NCBI RefSeq assembly: GCF_014803385.1
Contig: NZ_JACYFC010000001.1
Span: 1,012,136 to 1,076,135 of the forward strand
Length of the DNA stretch: 64,000 nt
Reading direction: 5' to 3'
Origin: Marinomonas colpomeniae
Lineage (GTDB): Bacteria; Pseudomonadota; Gammaproteobacteria; Pseudomonadales; Marinomonadaceae
The position numbers and the translations under genes are program-made. The notes below the pieces were generated by a model. The model did not search any database, was not told the origin of the DNA, and saw nothing but the letters and a program-made list of their open reading frames with translations. This document shows positions 54,988 to 64,000 of the stretch, piece after piece. How positions within the stretch are numbered: position 1 is the stretch's first letter; each line of letters begins with the position of its first letter.

Positions 54988-56316
54988 ATGCATACTAAAT
55001 TTCATACTCATCTTTGTGTTTTTATAACGTTAATTTTATCTGTTGCGTCTTTTTATGTGGCGGCGGCAGATGTTCGAGATATACGTGTTGCTCAGCAAGA
55101 AGGCGTTACCCGTTTAGTGTTTGAGCTTTCTGGTTCCTCTGACCATCGTCTCTTCCCCCTTTCAAATCCTGAGCGTATTGTTCTTGATATTAGTAATGTC
55201 GAATTGACTTCTTCTGTTATGAGTAGTTTATCTTCTCTATCGTCTGATGTTTTGTCGCGAGTGCGTTATGCCAAGCGAGATAATGGCGTGCGCTTTGTAT
55301 TAGATTTAGTTAGATCTGTAAAGGCAAAAAGTAGCGTGTTGGCGGCTAATGGAACGTATGGCCCGCGAATATTAATTGAACTTGAATATGGTGTTCGTAA
55401 GCCTGCAACGATTGTGAAAAGTTTGGCGACTCTTTCGCAAGAAAAGCGGGATATTGTCATAGCAATTGACCCGGGTCATGGTGGGAAAGATCCTGGTGCT
55501 TTGGGTCAATATAAAGTGCGAGAAAAAGATATCGTACTTTCTATTGCTAAAGAGTTAGCAAAACGAATTGATGCTGTAGATGGCTTTAAATCGGTTTTAA
55601 CTCGTTCAACGGATACTTATCTTAAGTTACGAGATCGCTCACGGGTTGCCCGAGAGGCAAACGCGGATTTGATGATTTCTATCCACGCAGACGCGTTTAC
55701 TAAATCAAGTGCGAGAGGTGCTTCTGTGTGGGCTTTATCATTAAGTGGAAAGAGCTCTGAGATGGGGCGCTGGCTGGCTCAGCAAGAAAATTCAGCTGAC
55801 TTGGTTGGCGGTATTTCATTAGACGATAAGGATCAGTTGTTGGCTGAAGTGTTGCTAGATATGTCAATGAATTCAACTATTCATATGAGTCTTAATATAG
55901 GTAAAAGTGTATTGGGTGAAATGCGCGGAGTTGCTAGGCTGCATAAAGATACCGTTCAGCAGGCTGGTTTTGTAGTGCTTAAATCGCCCGATATTCCCTC
56001 TATTTTGATTGAGACGGGTTTTGTCTCAAATAAAACGGAAGCTAAAAATTTATCTAGCCGAACGTATCGAGTCAAGCTTGCGGCTTCTATTGCGAAAGGG
56101 ACTGTTGAATATTTTACCAAGAATGCACCTGATGGCACCTTGGTTGCCTGGAAGCAAAAAAAGCATTCCGATTATATCTATGCGGTAACAAAAGGAGATA
56201 CTTTGTCTGAAATTGCCCGTCGTAACAATGTTTCTCTAACTGTTTTGCGCCAAGCAAATAATTTGAAAAACGATGTTATATGGATTGGTCAAAAACTCGT
56301 TATTCCTGCTGGGTAG
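54988..56316 (+). CDS. amiB: N-acetylmuramoyl-L-alanine amidase
   Basis: 442 residues: Sec signal (about 1–27), AMIN domain about 28–125 (DIRVAQQEGVTRLVFELSGS), Amidase_3 about 155–375 (IAIDPGHGGKDPGALGQYKVREKDIVLSIA, SIHADAFTKSSARGASVWALS, IPSILIETGFVSN, zinc ligands His/Glu/His) and one LysM repeat at the C terminus (YAVTKGDTLSEIARRNNVSLTVLRQANNL). It splits septal peptidoglycan during daughter-cell separation. E. coli AmiB has no LysM, so this is the AmiC/LysM-type layout common in Pseudomonas and marine genera. Confidence 0.93.
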   Translation: MHTKFHTHLCVFITLILSVASFYVAAADVRDIRVAQQEGVTRLVFELSGSSDHRLFPLSNPERIVLDISNVELTSSVMSSLSSLSSDVLSRVRYAKRDNGVRFVLDLVRSVKAKSSVLAANGTYGPRILIELEYGVRKPATIVKSLATLSQEKRDIVIAIDPGHGGKDPGALGQYKVREKDIVLSIAKELAKRIDAVDGFKSVLTRSTDTYLKLRDRSRVAREANADLMISIHADAFTKSSARGASVWALSLSGKSSEMGRWLAQQENSADLVGGISLDDKDQLLAEVLLDMSMNSTIHMSLNIGKSVLGEMRGVARLHKDTVQQAGFVVLKSPDIPSILIETGFVSNKTEAKNLSSRTYRVKLAASIAKGTVEYFTKNAPDGTLVAWKQKKHSDYIYAVTKGDTLSEIARRNNVSLTVLRQANNLKNDVIWIGQKLVIPAG

Positions 56317-56372
56317 AATACTATTTAATCTCCTTGTGATAGACAAGGCGATACTATTATTAAAGGTCGTTC

Positions 56373-58277
56373 ATGAACAGAATTAATCTATTATCTCCGC
56401 GTTTAGCTAACCAAATTGCAGCAGGTGAGGTGGTAGAGCGACCTGCTTCTGTTGTGAAAGAGTTACTTGAAAATAGCTTGGATGCGGGTGCTTCACAGCT
56501 TGATATCGATGTTGAGCAAGGTGGTGTGAGGCGTATAAAAATACGCGATAATGGCACTGGTATTATGAAAGAAGACCTTTCTTTGGCTCTGAGCCGGCAT
56601 GCAACCAGTAAAATTATTACATTAGATGATCTAGAGGCAGTTCGTACCCTAGGGTTTCGTGGTGAGGCGCTTGCAAGTATTAGTTCTGTTTCTCGAATGC
56701 ATCTTACCTCTCAAGCCGAGGGTGAGACTGAAGCTTGGCGTGTAGAAGTTGAAGGGAAAGATATGGCGGCAGCTATTCGGCCTGCGTCCCACCCTGAAGG
56801 CACGACAATAGATGTGTGTGATTTGTTTTTTAACACGCCAGCCCGTCGAAAATTCTTACGTACTGAAAAAACTGAATTTACTCATTTAGAAGAAGTGGTA
56901 AAGCGTCTGGCTTTAAGTCGTTATGAAACGGGTTTTCGTTTAAGTCATAATGGTAAGCAAGTTTACGATCTTCGACCTGTTACAGATCAACTCCATGCGG
57001 AGCATCGATTAGCGACTCTGCTTGGTAAGAAGTTTATTGAAAACTCCTTAACATTAGATGTCGAAGCCGCTGGGTTACGGTTGTGGGGTTGGATTGGATT
57101 GCCAACGTTTTCTCGATCTCAGGCAGATCTACAGTATTTCTTTGTAAATGGCCGAGTCGTGAAAGATAAGTTGGTGGCACACGCTGTGCGCCAGGCTTAT
57201 CGTGATGTTTTGTATAATGGGCGTCATCCTACTTTTGTCTTATACCTTGAGTTGGATCCAGCAACAGTGGATGTCAATGTGCATCCTACTAAGCATGAAG
57301 TGCGTTTTCGTGATGGTCGTTTGGTTCATGATTTTCTGTTTAGTCGAATACATAAGGCTATTGCTGATGTGAGGCCTGAGTCTGATGCTGCGCCAACAGG
57401 TATGCAGGGAGGATCAATAGTTGAGCCTGAGATTACCGAGCAGTCAGCTTTGCCTCTGACAAATCGTTCATCTACGGCGGGAATGGATTGGATGAGGCCT
57501 ACTTCTAATAGTGTTGGGGCTTCAGATGTCCGAGGGCAGCTTGACGGAATGAGTCGCCTTTCTGGTTACGCTCAAGAATATACTGCTCGTACTGAAGAGG
57601 TTGACCCTGAAACTGGAGAGGTAAGAGAAATTGCACCGATAAATTCTATTGGTGTGTCTGGGCCTTTAGAGCAAAGAGACGATTATCAGGCTGTGCCTCC
57701 TTTAGGTTTTGCTGTTGCTCAGTTGCATGGTGTGTATATTATTTCTGAGAGTGAGCAAGGGCTTATCTTGGTGGATATGCATGCGGCTCATGAGCGAATT
57801 GTTTATGAAAGAATGAAAACGGCTTTTTATCAAAAAAGTATTTCCTCTCAACCACTACTGGTCCCAATTAACGTTTCTGTTTCACAAAGTGAAGCGGATC
57901 TTGTTGAAGAAAGTGGTTATGTTTTTGAGTCGTTTGGCTTTCGTGTAGAAAGAACAGGACTAGAGAGTGTAATGGTCCGTGAGGTCCCCGTTATACTGAT
58001 TCGTGGCGATGTAGAAGGGCTTGTGCGTGACGTAATTAGTGATTTGGCGGCTAATGGTATTTCAGATCTTATTGAATCTCGTGCGAATGAGTTGATGGCG
58101 TCAATGGCTTGTCATGGTGCTATTCGAGCAAATAGAAAACTAACCATTACAGAGATGAATAGTCTTCTTCGAGATATGGAAGTAACTGAGCGAAGCGGGC
58201 AGTGTAATCATGGGCGACCAACTTGGGCGCATTTAAGTATGTCTGACTTGGATAAACTCTTCTTGAGAGGGCGTTAA
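56373..58277 (+). CDS. mutL: DNA mismatch repair protein MutL, with endonuclease motif
   Basis: 634 residues. N-terminal GHKL ATPase: [55 protein letters not shown]-terminal dimerisation domain from about 445 holds [12 protein letters not shown] (468–479), which fits the DQHA-x2-E-x4-E nuclease motif except Gln to Met, plus [10 protein letters not shown] (C580) and CNHGRP (C611–H613). E. coli MutL lacks these and relies on MutH. Middle linker about 335–430 is unconserved. Overlaps miaA closely (1 bp gap). Confidence 0.96.
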   Translation: MNRINLLSPRLANQIAAGEVVERPASVVKELLENSLDAGASQLDIDVEQGGVRRIKIRDNGTGIMKEDLSLALSRHATSKIITLDDLEAVRTLGFRGEALASISSVSRMHLTSQAEGETEAWRVEVEGKDMAAAIRPASHPEGTTIDVCDLFFNTPARRKFLRTEKTEFTHLEEVVKRLALSRYETGFRLSHNGKQVYDLRPVTDQLHAEHRLATLLGKKFIENSLTLDVEAAGLRLWGWIGLPTFSRSQADLQYFFVNGRVVKDKLVAHAVRQAYRDVLYNGRHPTFVLYLELDPATVDVNVHPTKHEVRFRDGRLVHDFLFSRIHKAIADVRPESDAAPTGMQGGSIVEPEITEQSALPLTNRSSTAGMDWMRPTSNSVGASDVRGQLDGMSRLSGYAQEYTARTEEVDPETGEVREIAPINSIGVSGPLEQRDDYQAVPPLGFAVAQLHGVYIISESEQGLILVDMHAAHERIVYERMKTAFYQKSISSQPLLVPINVSVSQSEADLVEESGYVFESFGFRVERTGLESVMVREVPVILIRGDVEGLVRDVISDLAANGISDLIESRANELMASMACHGAIRANRKLTITEMNSLLRDMEVTERSGQCNHGRPTWAHLSMSDLDKLFLRGR

Positions 58278-58278
58278 G

Positions 58279-59211
58279 ATGACAAAACCAAATGTTGTTT
58301 GTTTAATGGGGCCAACCGCCTCTGGAAAAACTGGGTTAGCAGTTGAGTTGGCTGAAAACCACAATTTTGAAATTATCAGTGTGGATTCCGCTTTAGTATA
58401 TAAAGGTATGGATATTGGCACTGCAAAACCGGACGCCGAATTACTAGCAAGGGCGCCACATCGTTTAATTGATATTATTGATCCTCTAGAGTCTTATTCT
58501 GCAGCTGATTTTGTTCTTGATGCAGTGGAGCAGTCTCAAGAAATACTGGCAAAAGGTAAGACGCCGCTATTGGTTGGCGGTACTATGATGTATTTCAATG
58601 CGTTGCAAAAGGGTTTGGCGGAAATGCCAACAGCGGATGCTGGCTTACGTGCAGAAATTGAAAAAGAAGCGCTTGAAAAAGGCTGGCCTGTATTGCATAA
58701 CGAGTTACAACAAATAGACCCTGAGGCCGCATTACGAATTCACCCTAATGATCCTCAGCGCTTGCAGCGGGCAATCGAAGTATATCGTCTGACTGGCAAA
58801 ACAATGTCTCAGTTATGGTCTGAGCAAGGGACGGTTTCTTTACCTTTTGAAATGATTAATGTGGCTGTTATGCCAAAAGAGCGAAGTGTTTTACATCAGC
58901 GTATTGAGCAGCGTTTTAGTGAAATGATGGAGCAAGGCTTTCTCGATGAAGTTGAAGGTTTTTACCGTAGAGGGGATTTATCTATTGATATGCCCTCTAT
59001 GCGCTGTGTTGGCTATCGACAGCTTTGGCAACATTTAGACGGGGTGGATTCTCTAGATGATGCTATATTTAAAGGTGTTGTTGCTTCACGTCAGTTGGCA
59101 AAAAGACAATTAACGTGGCTGCGGGGTTGGGAAGATTTGATGATTTTTGATAGTTTGTCTCAAAATCTTACTGTCGAGGCCTTGAATTATATAGAAAGCA
59201 GGATTATATAA
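58279..59211 (+). CDS. miaA: tRNA dimethylallyltransferase
   Basis: 310 residues. P-loop [51 protein letters not shown] and [12 protein letters not shown] are MiaA signatures. It attaches dimethylallyl to A37 of tRNAs reading UNN codons. Starts 1 bp after mutL; its SD lies in the end of mutL. It is followed by hfq. Confidence 0.97.
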   Translation: MTKPNVVCLMGPTASGKTGLAVELAENHNFEIISVDSALVYKGMDIGTAKPDAELLARAPHRLIDIIDPLESYSAADFVLDAVEQSQEILAKGKTPLLVGGTMMYFNALQKGLAEMPTADAGLRAEIEKEALEKGWPVLHNELQQIDPEAALRIHPNDPQRLQRAIEVYRLTGKTMSQLWSEQGTVSLPFEMINVAVMPKERSVLHQRIEQRFSEMMEQGFLDEVEGFYRRGDLSIDMPSMRCVGYRQLWQHLDGVDSLDDAIFKGVVASRQLAKRQLTWLRGWEDLMIFDSLSQNLTVEALNYIESRII

Positions 59212-59301
59212 GGGGAAATGGATAAAAAATTGGTGTAGTATCTACCGTATTGTTTTATCAATATTTAATTTAAAATTTTGCACTTACTTAAGGAGATTCC
59301 A

Positions 59302-59550
59302 ATGTCAAAGGGGCAATCATTACAAGACCCTTATCTAAATATCCTACGCAAAGAAAGAGTTCCAGTGTCTATCTTTCTTGTGAATGGAATTAAGCTTCAA
59401 GGTCAAATCGAATCATTCGATCAATTCGTGATTCTACTAAAAAATACTGTTAGTCAAATGGTTTATAAACATGCCATTTCTACAGTTGTACCTTCTCGTA
59501 CTATCCGTGTTCCATCTCCTGATGATGAGCCTGAAGGCGCTGCTGAATAG
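59302..59550 (+). CDS. hfq: RNA chaperone Hfq
   Basis: 82 residues from ATG 59302, with AAGGAG 8 bases upstream. Sm1 [46 protein letters not shown] and Sm2 [17 protein letters not shown] (the YKHAIST box) are complete. The acidic C-terminal tail ([11 protein letters not shown]) is short. It brings small RNAs and mRNAs together. Confidence 0.98.
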   Translation: MSKGQSLQDPYLNILRKERVPVSIFLVNGIKLQGQIESFDQFVILLKNTVSQMVYKHAISTVVPSRTIRVPSPDDEPEGAAE

Positions 59551-59585
59551 TTTGTCTTTAATACGACAAACAGAGGAATACCATA

Positions 59586-60875
59586 TTGTTTTTTGAACGC
59601 CCAGATAGTGGTGATCTTGCTGTATTGGTTCATATAGATTTTCATATTCAAAGTGAAAGTTATGGGCCGGAAGAGTTTGTTGAGCTTGCTATTTCCGCTG
59701 GTGCGGATCCTGTCGCAGTTGTTTCAGGGTCTCGCCAACGTCCAGATGCTAGGTACTTTGTAGGTACTGGTAAACTCGCTGAAATCAAAGATATTGTTGA
59801 TCGAGAAGAAGCTGAAATTGTGCTTTTTGATCATGCTTTGACACCCTCTCAAGAGCGAAATTTAGAAAGCTATTTACAGTGTCGAGTGATTGACCGTACA
59901 GGGCTTATTTTAGATATTTTTGCTCGACGTGCACGAACTCATGAAGGCAAGTTGCAGGTCGAGCTTGCTCAGTTACAACATACGTCAACTCGCCTTATTC
60001 GAGGTTGGACGCATCTAGAACGCCAAAAAGGCGGTATAGGTATGCGTGGGCCAGGTGAAACCCAGCTTGAGACTGACCGTCGGTTATTAAGGGAACGTAT
60101 TAAATCTATTCAGAAAAGATTGGCTAAGGTGGATGCTCAGCGAGATCAAAATCGTCGATCTCGTTCACGTTCAGAAATGCCTGTTGTATCTCTTGTTGGT
60201 TATACGAATGCAGGTAAGTCAACCTTATTTAACCATGTTACTGGTGCGGATGTATTCGCGGCAGATCAGCTTTTCGCTACGCTTGATCCTACATTAAGAC
60301 GTTTAGATATTGAGCAAGTAGGTACAATTATTTTAGCGGACACGGTTGGTTTTATCCGACAGTTGCCCCATAGATTGATTAAAGCCTTTCAGGCAACACT
60401 GAAAGAGTCTTCGGAAGCTGATTTATTATTGCATGTTGTTGATGCTGCGGATTCTTATCGTGATGACAATATTGCGCATGTAGGTGTAGTACTGAAAGAA
60501 ATTGGTGCTGATGAAGTCCCAACGCTGACCGTTTTTAATAAAATTGATGCGCTTCCAACCGGAGAGCCTCGTATCGATAGGGATGTTGATGGGAACCCTT
60601 ATCGAGTTTGGCTGTCTGCTCGTGATGGGCAGGGTTTGGATTTGCTTAAGCAGGCTGTTGCTGAATTGTTGGCAGTAGATGTGTTTAATGAAAAACTTTA
60701 TCTACCAAGTAATTGCGGTCGATTAAGAGCGATGCTTTTTGAGCATGGTGCAGTGAAAAATGAACGTTTTGATGAAAGAGGTCAATCTGTTCTTGAAGTG
60801 AAATTGCCTAAAAAAGATTATTTACAGATTTTGGCACGTGCTGGCATGTCTGAGGATCAGATCGAAGCTGCATAA
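59586..60875 (+). CDS. hflX: ribosome-dissociating GTPase HflX
   Basis: 429 residues from a TTG start (FFERPDSGDLAVLVHIDF), with AGAGGA 10 bases upstream. HflX N-terminal domain (GSRQRPDARYFVGTGKLAEI), glycine-rich coiled part (GGIGMRGPGETQLETDRRLLRERI) and G domain (VGYTNAGKSTLFNHVTGA, DTVGFIRQLPH, NKIDAL). It splits or rescues stalled ribosomes under stress. The unusual start is supported by alignment to E. coli HflX, which begins similarly. Confidence 0.95.
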   Translation: MFFERPDSGDLAVLVHIDFHIQSESYGPEEFVELAISAGADPVAVVSGSRQRPDARYFVGTGKLAEIKDIVDREEAEIVLFDHALTPSQERNLESYLQCRVIDRTGLILDIFARRARTHEGKLQVELAQLQHTSTRLIRGWTHLERQKGGIGMRGPGETQLETDRRLLRERIKSIQKRLAKVDAQRDQNRRSRSRSEMPVVSLVGYTNAGKSTLFNHVTGADVFAADQLFATLDPTLRRLDIEQVGTIILADTVGFIRQLPHRLIKAFQATLKESSEADLLLHVVDAADSYRDDNIAHVGVVLKEIGADEVPTLTVFNKIDALPTGEPRIDRDVDGNPYRVWLSARDGQGLDLLKQAVAELLAVDVFNEKLYLPSNCGRLRAMLFEHGAVKNERFDERGQSVLEVKLPKKDYLQILARAGMSEDQIEAA

Positions 60876-60915
60876 GTTGCACAGGATTATCATTAAAATA
60901 AAGTGGAGATGTAGT

Positions 60916-62163
60916 ATGGCCTGGAATGAACCGGGTAATAACGACAATGACCCATGGAATCCAGATAAAAACCGGAATAATGGTACTGGGCGCTCTGATG
61001 ACGGTCGTGAAAAAGATACCAACAACGACGACCCTTGGGGTCGTAAGTCTGGAGGGAAGGATCAGGGTCCACCGGATCTTGATGAAGCCTTCCGGAAGTT
61101 GATGGATATGCTTGGCGTGAAAAAATCTCGCAAAACAGGCGGTCCTAATGGTGGTGGTTCTAATATGTCGGGTAAGTTTGGTGGAAGTTTAATCATCATC
61201 GTCTTACTTGCTATTGGCGGTTTGTGGGCTGCGACTGGTATTTATCAGGTTGATCAGCAAGAGCGTGGTGTTGTGATGCGCTTAGGTAAATACCACTCTA
61301 CTGTTATGCCGGGCCTTCATTGGAATGCGCCTTTAATTGATTCTGTTAGTAAAGTGAATGTAACTAAGGTTCGTTCTCTTGATCATAAAGCGTTAATGCT
61401 TACTGTGGATGATGCTATTGTTGAGGTTGGTGTTGGGGTTCAGTACTCGGTACAGAATCCAAAAGACTTCTTATTTAACGTACGTAGACCTGAAGATTCT
61501 TTAGCTCAGATTACGGAAAGTGCGCTTCGTCATGTGGTTGGTAGTTCTGAAATGGATCAGATTTTAACTGAAGGTCGTGAGCTTTTGGCGGCTGAAGTTA
61601 AAGAGCGTATGCAGGATTACAGTGATGCTTACGGTACTGGCTTATTGATTTCAAAAGTTAACGTTGAGAACACTCAGGCACCAACTCAGGTGCAAGAAGC
61701 GTTTGATGATGTTATCAAGGCGAAAGAAGATGAGTTGCGGGTCCGTAACGAAGCAGAATCATATGCGAACGGCATTATCCCTGAAGCGCGTGGTCGTGCG
61801 CAGCGTATCAGAGAGGAAGCGGAAGCTTATCGATCTGAAATAGTTGCTCGAGCAAGTGGTCAGGCAGATCGTTTTGACCGTTTATATCGAGAGTACACGA
61901 AAGCGCCAGAAGTAACCCGTCGTCGTTTGTATATAGAAACGATGGAATCGGTTTATAAAGATGTGAATAAAGTTGTTGTTGATACTGAGGGTGGAAATAA
62001 CATGATGTATTTGCCTTTGGATCAATTGATGAAGCAACGTTCAGCATCGTCTGAAGGGGCGACTTCTGTCGGTTCTGGAAATATTGGGTCGTTAACGGAT
62101 CAGGTTATTGAAGAGATTCGTAAGCGTCAAAGCGCAACTATTCGTAGAGAGGGAAGAAACTAA
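60916..62163 (+). CDS. hflK: FtsH protease modulator HflK
   Basis: 415 residues from ATG 60916 (MAWNEPGNNDNDPWNPDK); GGAG precedes. The Gly/Asn-rich cytoplasmic N terminus (about 1–90), one membrane helix (about 98–116, GGSLIIIVLLAIGGLWAATGIY) and an SPFH domain with the conserved VDQQERGVVMRLGKYHSTVMPGLHWNAP are typical. A coiled-coil end follows. With HflC it encloses FtsH in the membrane. Confidence 0.97.
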   Translation: MAWNEPGNNDNDPWNPDKNRNNGTGRSDDGREKDTNNDDPWGRKSGGKDQGPPDLDEAFRKLMDMLGVKKSRKTGGPNGGGSNMSGKFGGSLIIIVLLAIGGLWAATGIYQVDQQERGVVMRLGKYHSTVMPGLHWNAPLIDSVSKVNVTKVRSLDHKALMLTVDDAIVEVGVGVQYSVQNPKDFLFNVRRPEDSLAQITESALRHVVGSSEMDQILTEGRELLAAEVKERMQDYSDAYGTGLLISKVNVENTQAPTQVQEAFDDVIKAKEDELRVRNEAESYANGIIPEARGRAQRIREEAEAYRSEIVARASGQADRFDRLYREYTKAPEVTRRRLYIETMESVYKDVNKVVVDTEGGNNMMYLPLDQLMKQRSASSEGATSVGSGNIGSLTDQVIEEIRKRQSATIRREGRN

Positions 62164-63044
62164 TGAAAGGCTTTTCTTTTTCAGTTTTATTTGTTGTTCT
62201 TCTCGGTATGTTGTTTGCTTCTCAAACGCTTTTTGTTGTGAAAGAAACAGAGCGTGCGGTAGTGCTTAAGTTTGGTGAGATTGTTGATGCGGATGTGCAG
62301 CCAGGTCTTCATTTTAAACTTCCGATTATGAATGAAGTTAAAAGATTTGATGCTCGAGTTTTAACAATGGACTCTCGTCCTCAGCGTTATTTAACGCTTG
62401 AGAAGAAGGCTGTTGTTGTTGACTCTTATGTTAAGTGGAAAATCGATTCTGTTTCTAAGTTCTATCAAGCAACATCAGGTGACGAAATCGTTGCCAACCG
62501 TGTATTGTCTTCTCGTGTTGATACTGGGCTTAGGAATAAGTTTGGTGAGCGGACAATGAATGAGGTTGTTTCTGGTCAACGTGATCAGTTAATGACTGAG
62601 TTGCGCGATGATTTGAATTTAGTTGCTCAAAATGAATTGGGTATTTCTATTGTTGATATTCGTGTTAAACGAATTGATTTACCACCTGATGTGAGTGAGT
62701 CGGTTTATCAGCGTATGAGAACTGAACGTGAGCGTGAAGCTCGTGAGCATAGGTCGAAAGGTTTAGAGCTTGCGGAAGGTATTCGTGCTGATGCTGATCG
62801 TCAACAAGTTGTATTAGAAGCTGAAGCTCAACGTGATGCGGAAATGATTCGTGGTGACGGTGATGCTAATGCAGCTGCTATATATTCTAATGTTTACACG
62901 CAAGACCCTGAGTTTTACGAATTTTATCGTAGTCTTCAGGCGTACCGTGAAAGCTTTAATGGTAGTAGCGACTTGTTCGTTCTTGAGCCAGATAGTGAGT
63001 TCTTTAAGTATTTGAATAGCTCTACTGGTACTCCTGCAAAATAG
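62163..63044 (+). CDS. hflC: FtsH protease modulator HflC
   Basis: 293 residues: N-terminal membrane helix about 4–22, SPFH domain (FVVKETERAVVLKFGEIVDADVQPGLHFKLPI) and a helical end with the REREAREHRSKGLELAEGIRADADRQ repeat-like coiled coil. It overlaps the hflK stop by one base (TAATG). Acts with HflK on FtsH. Confidence 0.97.
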   Translation: MKGFSFSVLFVVLLGMLFASQTLFVVKETERAVVLKFGEIVDADVQPGLHFKLPIMNEVKRFDARVLTMDSRPQRYLTLEKKAVVVDSYVKWKIDSVSKFYQATSGDEIVANRVLSSRVDTGLRNKFGERTMNEVVSGQRDQLMTELRDDLNLVAQNELGISIVDIRVKRIDLPPDVSESVYQRMRTEREREAREHRSKGLELAEGIRADADRQQVVLEAEAQRDAEMIRGDGDANAAAIYSNVYTQDPEFYEFYRSLQAYRESFNGSSDLFVLEPDSEFFKYLNSSTGTPAK

Positions 63045-63113
63045 AGTGAGTATTAATTAATAATCGTACTTGAAGCCTATTTGTTAAAATAGGAAACATG
63101 TTACTATTATACA

Positions 63114-63138
63114 AACCGGGCAAAGCCCGGTTTTTTAA
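63114..63138 (+). terminator. terminator of the hflKC operon
   Basis: AACCGGGC (63114–63121) and GCCCGGTT (63125–63132) with loop AAA and a TTTT tail. Confidence 0.85.
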
Positions 63139-63159
63139 TGGTCAAAATAAAGAGAATCT

Positions 63160-63357
63160 ATGCAAGAACTGTTGCAGTCGCTGTTGGTTGGCGTCAGCCT
63201 TTTATTGATCGTCGAGGGTGTTTTGCCTTTTTTGACTCCAAATATATGGAGAAGGATTATGGAAAAAGCCATCGCAAGCTCTGACTTTAATTTACGTATT
63301 ATTGGGGCGGTTAGTATGTTTCTTGGATTAGTCCTTCTTTTGCTGACACGAAGCTAA
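63160..63357 (+). CDS. DUF2065 family membrane protein (YjeT-like)
   Basis: 65 residues with two membrane helices (LLVGVSLLLIVEGVLPFL and IIGAVSMFLGLVLLLLTR). The EGxLPFxxPxxWR pattern (EGVLPFLTPNIWRRIM) defines DUF2065. Its place between hflC and hisZ is conserved; function unknown. It follows a terminator, so it has its own promoter with hisZ. Confidence 0.88.
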   Translation: MQELLQSLLVGVSLLLIVEGVLPFLTPNIWRRIMEKAIASSDFNLRIIGAVSMFLGLVLLLLTRS

Positions 63358-63369
63358 GAGGAAAAATTA

Positions 63370-64000
63370 ATGACATTAGCAGATCGCTGGTTACTTCCTG
63401 AAGGTGTTGATGAAGCGTTACCTGAACAGGCCGCAAAAATTGAACACCTTAGAAGAACTCTGCTTAATCTCCATGAAAGTTGGGGATACCACTTAGTAAT
63501 ACCTCCTCTTTTAGAGTATTTGGATTCCCTTCTTACAGGTGCTGGTTCAGACCTAGAAATTGAAACCTTTAAAGTAATTGACCAATTATCTGGTCGACTT
63601 TTAGGTATTCGTGCAGATTTCACCTCCCAGGTTGCTCGTATTGATGCGCATTGCCTCAAAAATGACGGCGTTGAGCGTTTGAGTTATTGCGGTAGTGTTT
63701 TAAGAACGATGCCATCTGGCTTGGATGGTACGCGTAGCCCTATTCAGTTAGGTGCAGAAATTTATGGTCATGGTGGCGTTGAAAGTGACATTGAAGTCTT
63801 GTCATTGATGTTGCAGACGTTATCTTCAGCAGGTATTTCTAATCTTGTTCTTGATCTTGGACATGTTGATGTCGTTAGCGGTGTATTGACGACTTGCGAT
63901 CTTAGTAATGAGCAAGAAAGTAAATTAATCGAATTATATAAAACAAAAGATCTACCTGAGCTTGATCGATATGTTGATAGTTTGTCTTTGTCTGATGCTC
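63370..64000 (+). CDS. hisZ: ATP phosphoribosyltransferase regulatory subunit, 5' part (runs off window)
   Basis: 210 codons are visible. The class II aminoacyl-tRNA-synthetase-like fold is clear: DRWLLPEGVDEALPEQAAKIEHLRRTLLNLHESWGYHLVIPPLLEYLDSLL and FKVIDQLSGRLLGIRADFTSQVARIDA, followed by the SYCGSVLRTMPS and IQLGAEIYGHGGVESDIEVLSLM stretch. HisZ controls the short-form HisG in histidine synthesis. ATG 63370 has GAGGAAAAA upstream, 12 bp after the DUF2065 gene. The 3' end is missing. Confidence 0.95.
   Translation, partial: MTLADRWLLPEGVDEALPEQAAKIEHLRRTLLNLHESWGYHLVIPPLLEYLDSLLTGAGSDLEIETFKVIDQLSGRLLGIRADFTSQVARIDAHCLKNDGVERLSYCGSVLRTMPSGLDGTRSPIQLGAEIYGHGGVESDIEVLSLMLQTLSSAGISNLVLDLGHVDVVSGVLTTCDLSNEQESKLIELYKTKDLPELDRYVDSLSLSDA

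Overview
The window looks like a chromosome segment of a marine gammaproteobacterium of the Oceanospirillales, most likely Marinomonas or a close relative (inference). Reasons: moderately low G+C; the order tRNA-Leu–queA–tgt–yajC–secDF; the order motAB–rsgA–orn / tsaE–amiB–mutL–miaA–hfq–hflX–hflKC–DUF2065–hisZ; and marine traits such as a PL7 alginate lyase and glycine-betaine demethylation genes. No phage, insertion sequence, rRNA or CRISPR array is visible.

Region 1 (1–2.7 kb) is accessory DNA. It holds the 3' end of a DUF2326-type ABC/SMC-like ATPase, an Abi-alpha family protein and a DUF1493 protein. Each is followed by an attC-like inverted site whose outer boxes fit the ends of mobile integron cassettes, so this looks like the edge of a cassette array carrying candidate phage-defence genes. 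No integrase is in view. Region 2 (2.7–9.4 kb) has a PaiB-like protein, a small monooxygenase, a YrhK protein, a secreted YHS protein, an AraC regulator, an outer-membrane beta-barrel protein and an RstBA-like two-component pair. A 638-bp gene-free stretch with a 39-bp imperfect palindrome follows.

Region 3 (10–15 kb) is a transport and sensing unit: a dicarboxylate/amino-acid:cation symporter, a sigma-54 response regulator and a sensor kinase with a fused periplasmic binding domain. A near-consensus sigma-54 promoter precedes the symporter gene, which ties the three together. Region 4 (15–24 kb) has regulators, an isochorismatase-like hydrolase, a DUF1127 protein, PssA, a Tat-type FAD oxidoreductase with both covalent-flavin residues, a PEBP-like protein and a PLP lyase.

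Region 5 (24–28.3 kb) is glycine-betaine catabolism: gbcA and gbcB (divergent) and the regulator gbdR. It is followed by zinc-free ribosomal protein paralogues L31B and L36B behind a perfect 31-bp Zur-type palindrome. Region 6 (29–40.3 kb) has the alginate lyase, a lipid-linked sugar module (GT39, GT2 and, farther on, GtrA) divergent from a PmrAB-like two-component pair, then pirin, two EamA transporters, a VOC protein, DUF2986 and a LysR regulator.

Region 7 (40.5–64 kb) is mostly conserved housekeeping: tRNA-Leu(CAA), tRNA queuosine synthesis (queA, tgt), the Sec accessory complex (yajC, secD, secF), a serine hydrolase, psd (which completes phosphatidylethanolamine synthesis started by PssA), an HDOD protein, flagellar motor motAB, rsgA, orn, a TSUP transporter inserted in a normally conserved block, then tsaE–amiB–mutL–miaA–hfq–hflX–hflK–hflC, DUF2065 and the 5' part of hisZ, cut by the window end.
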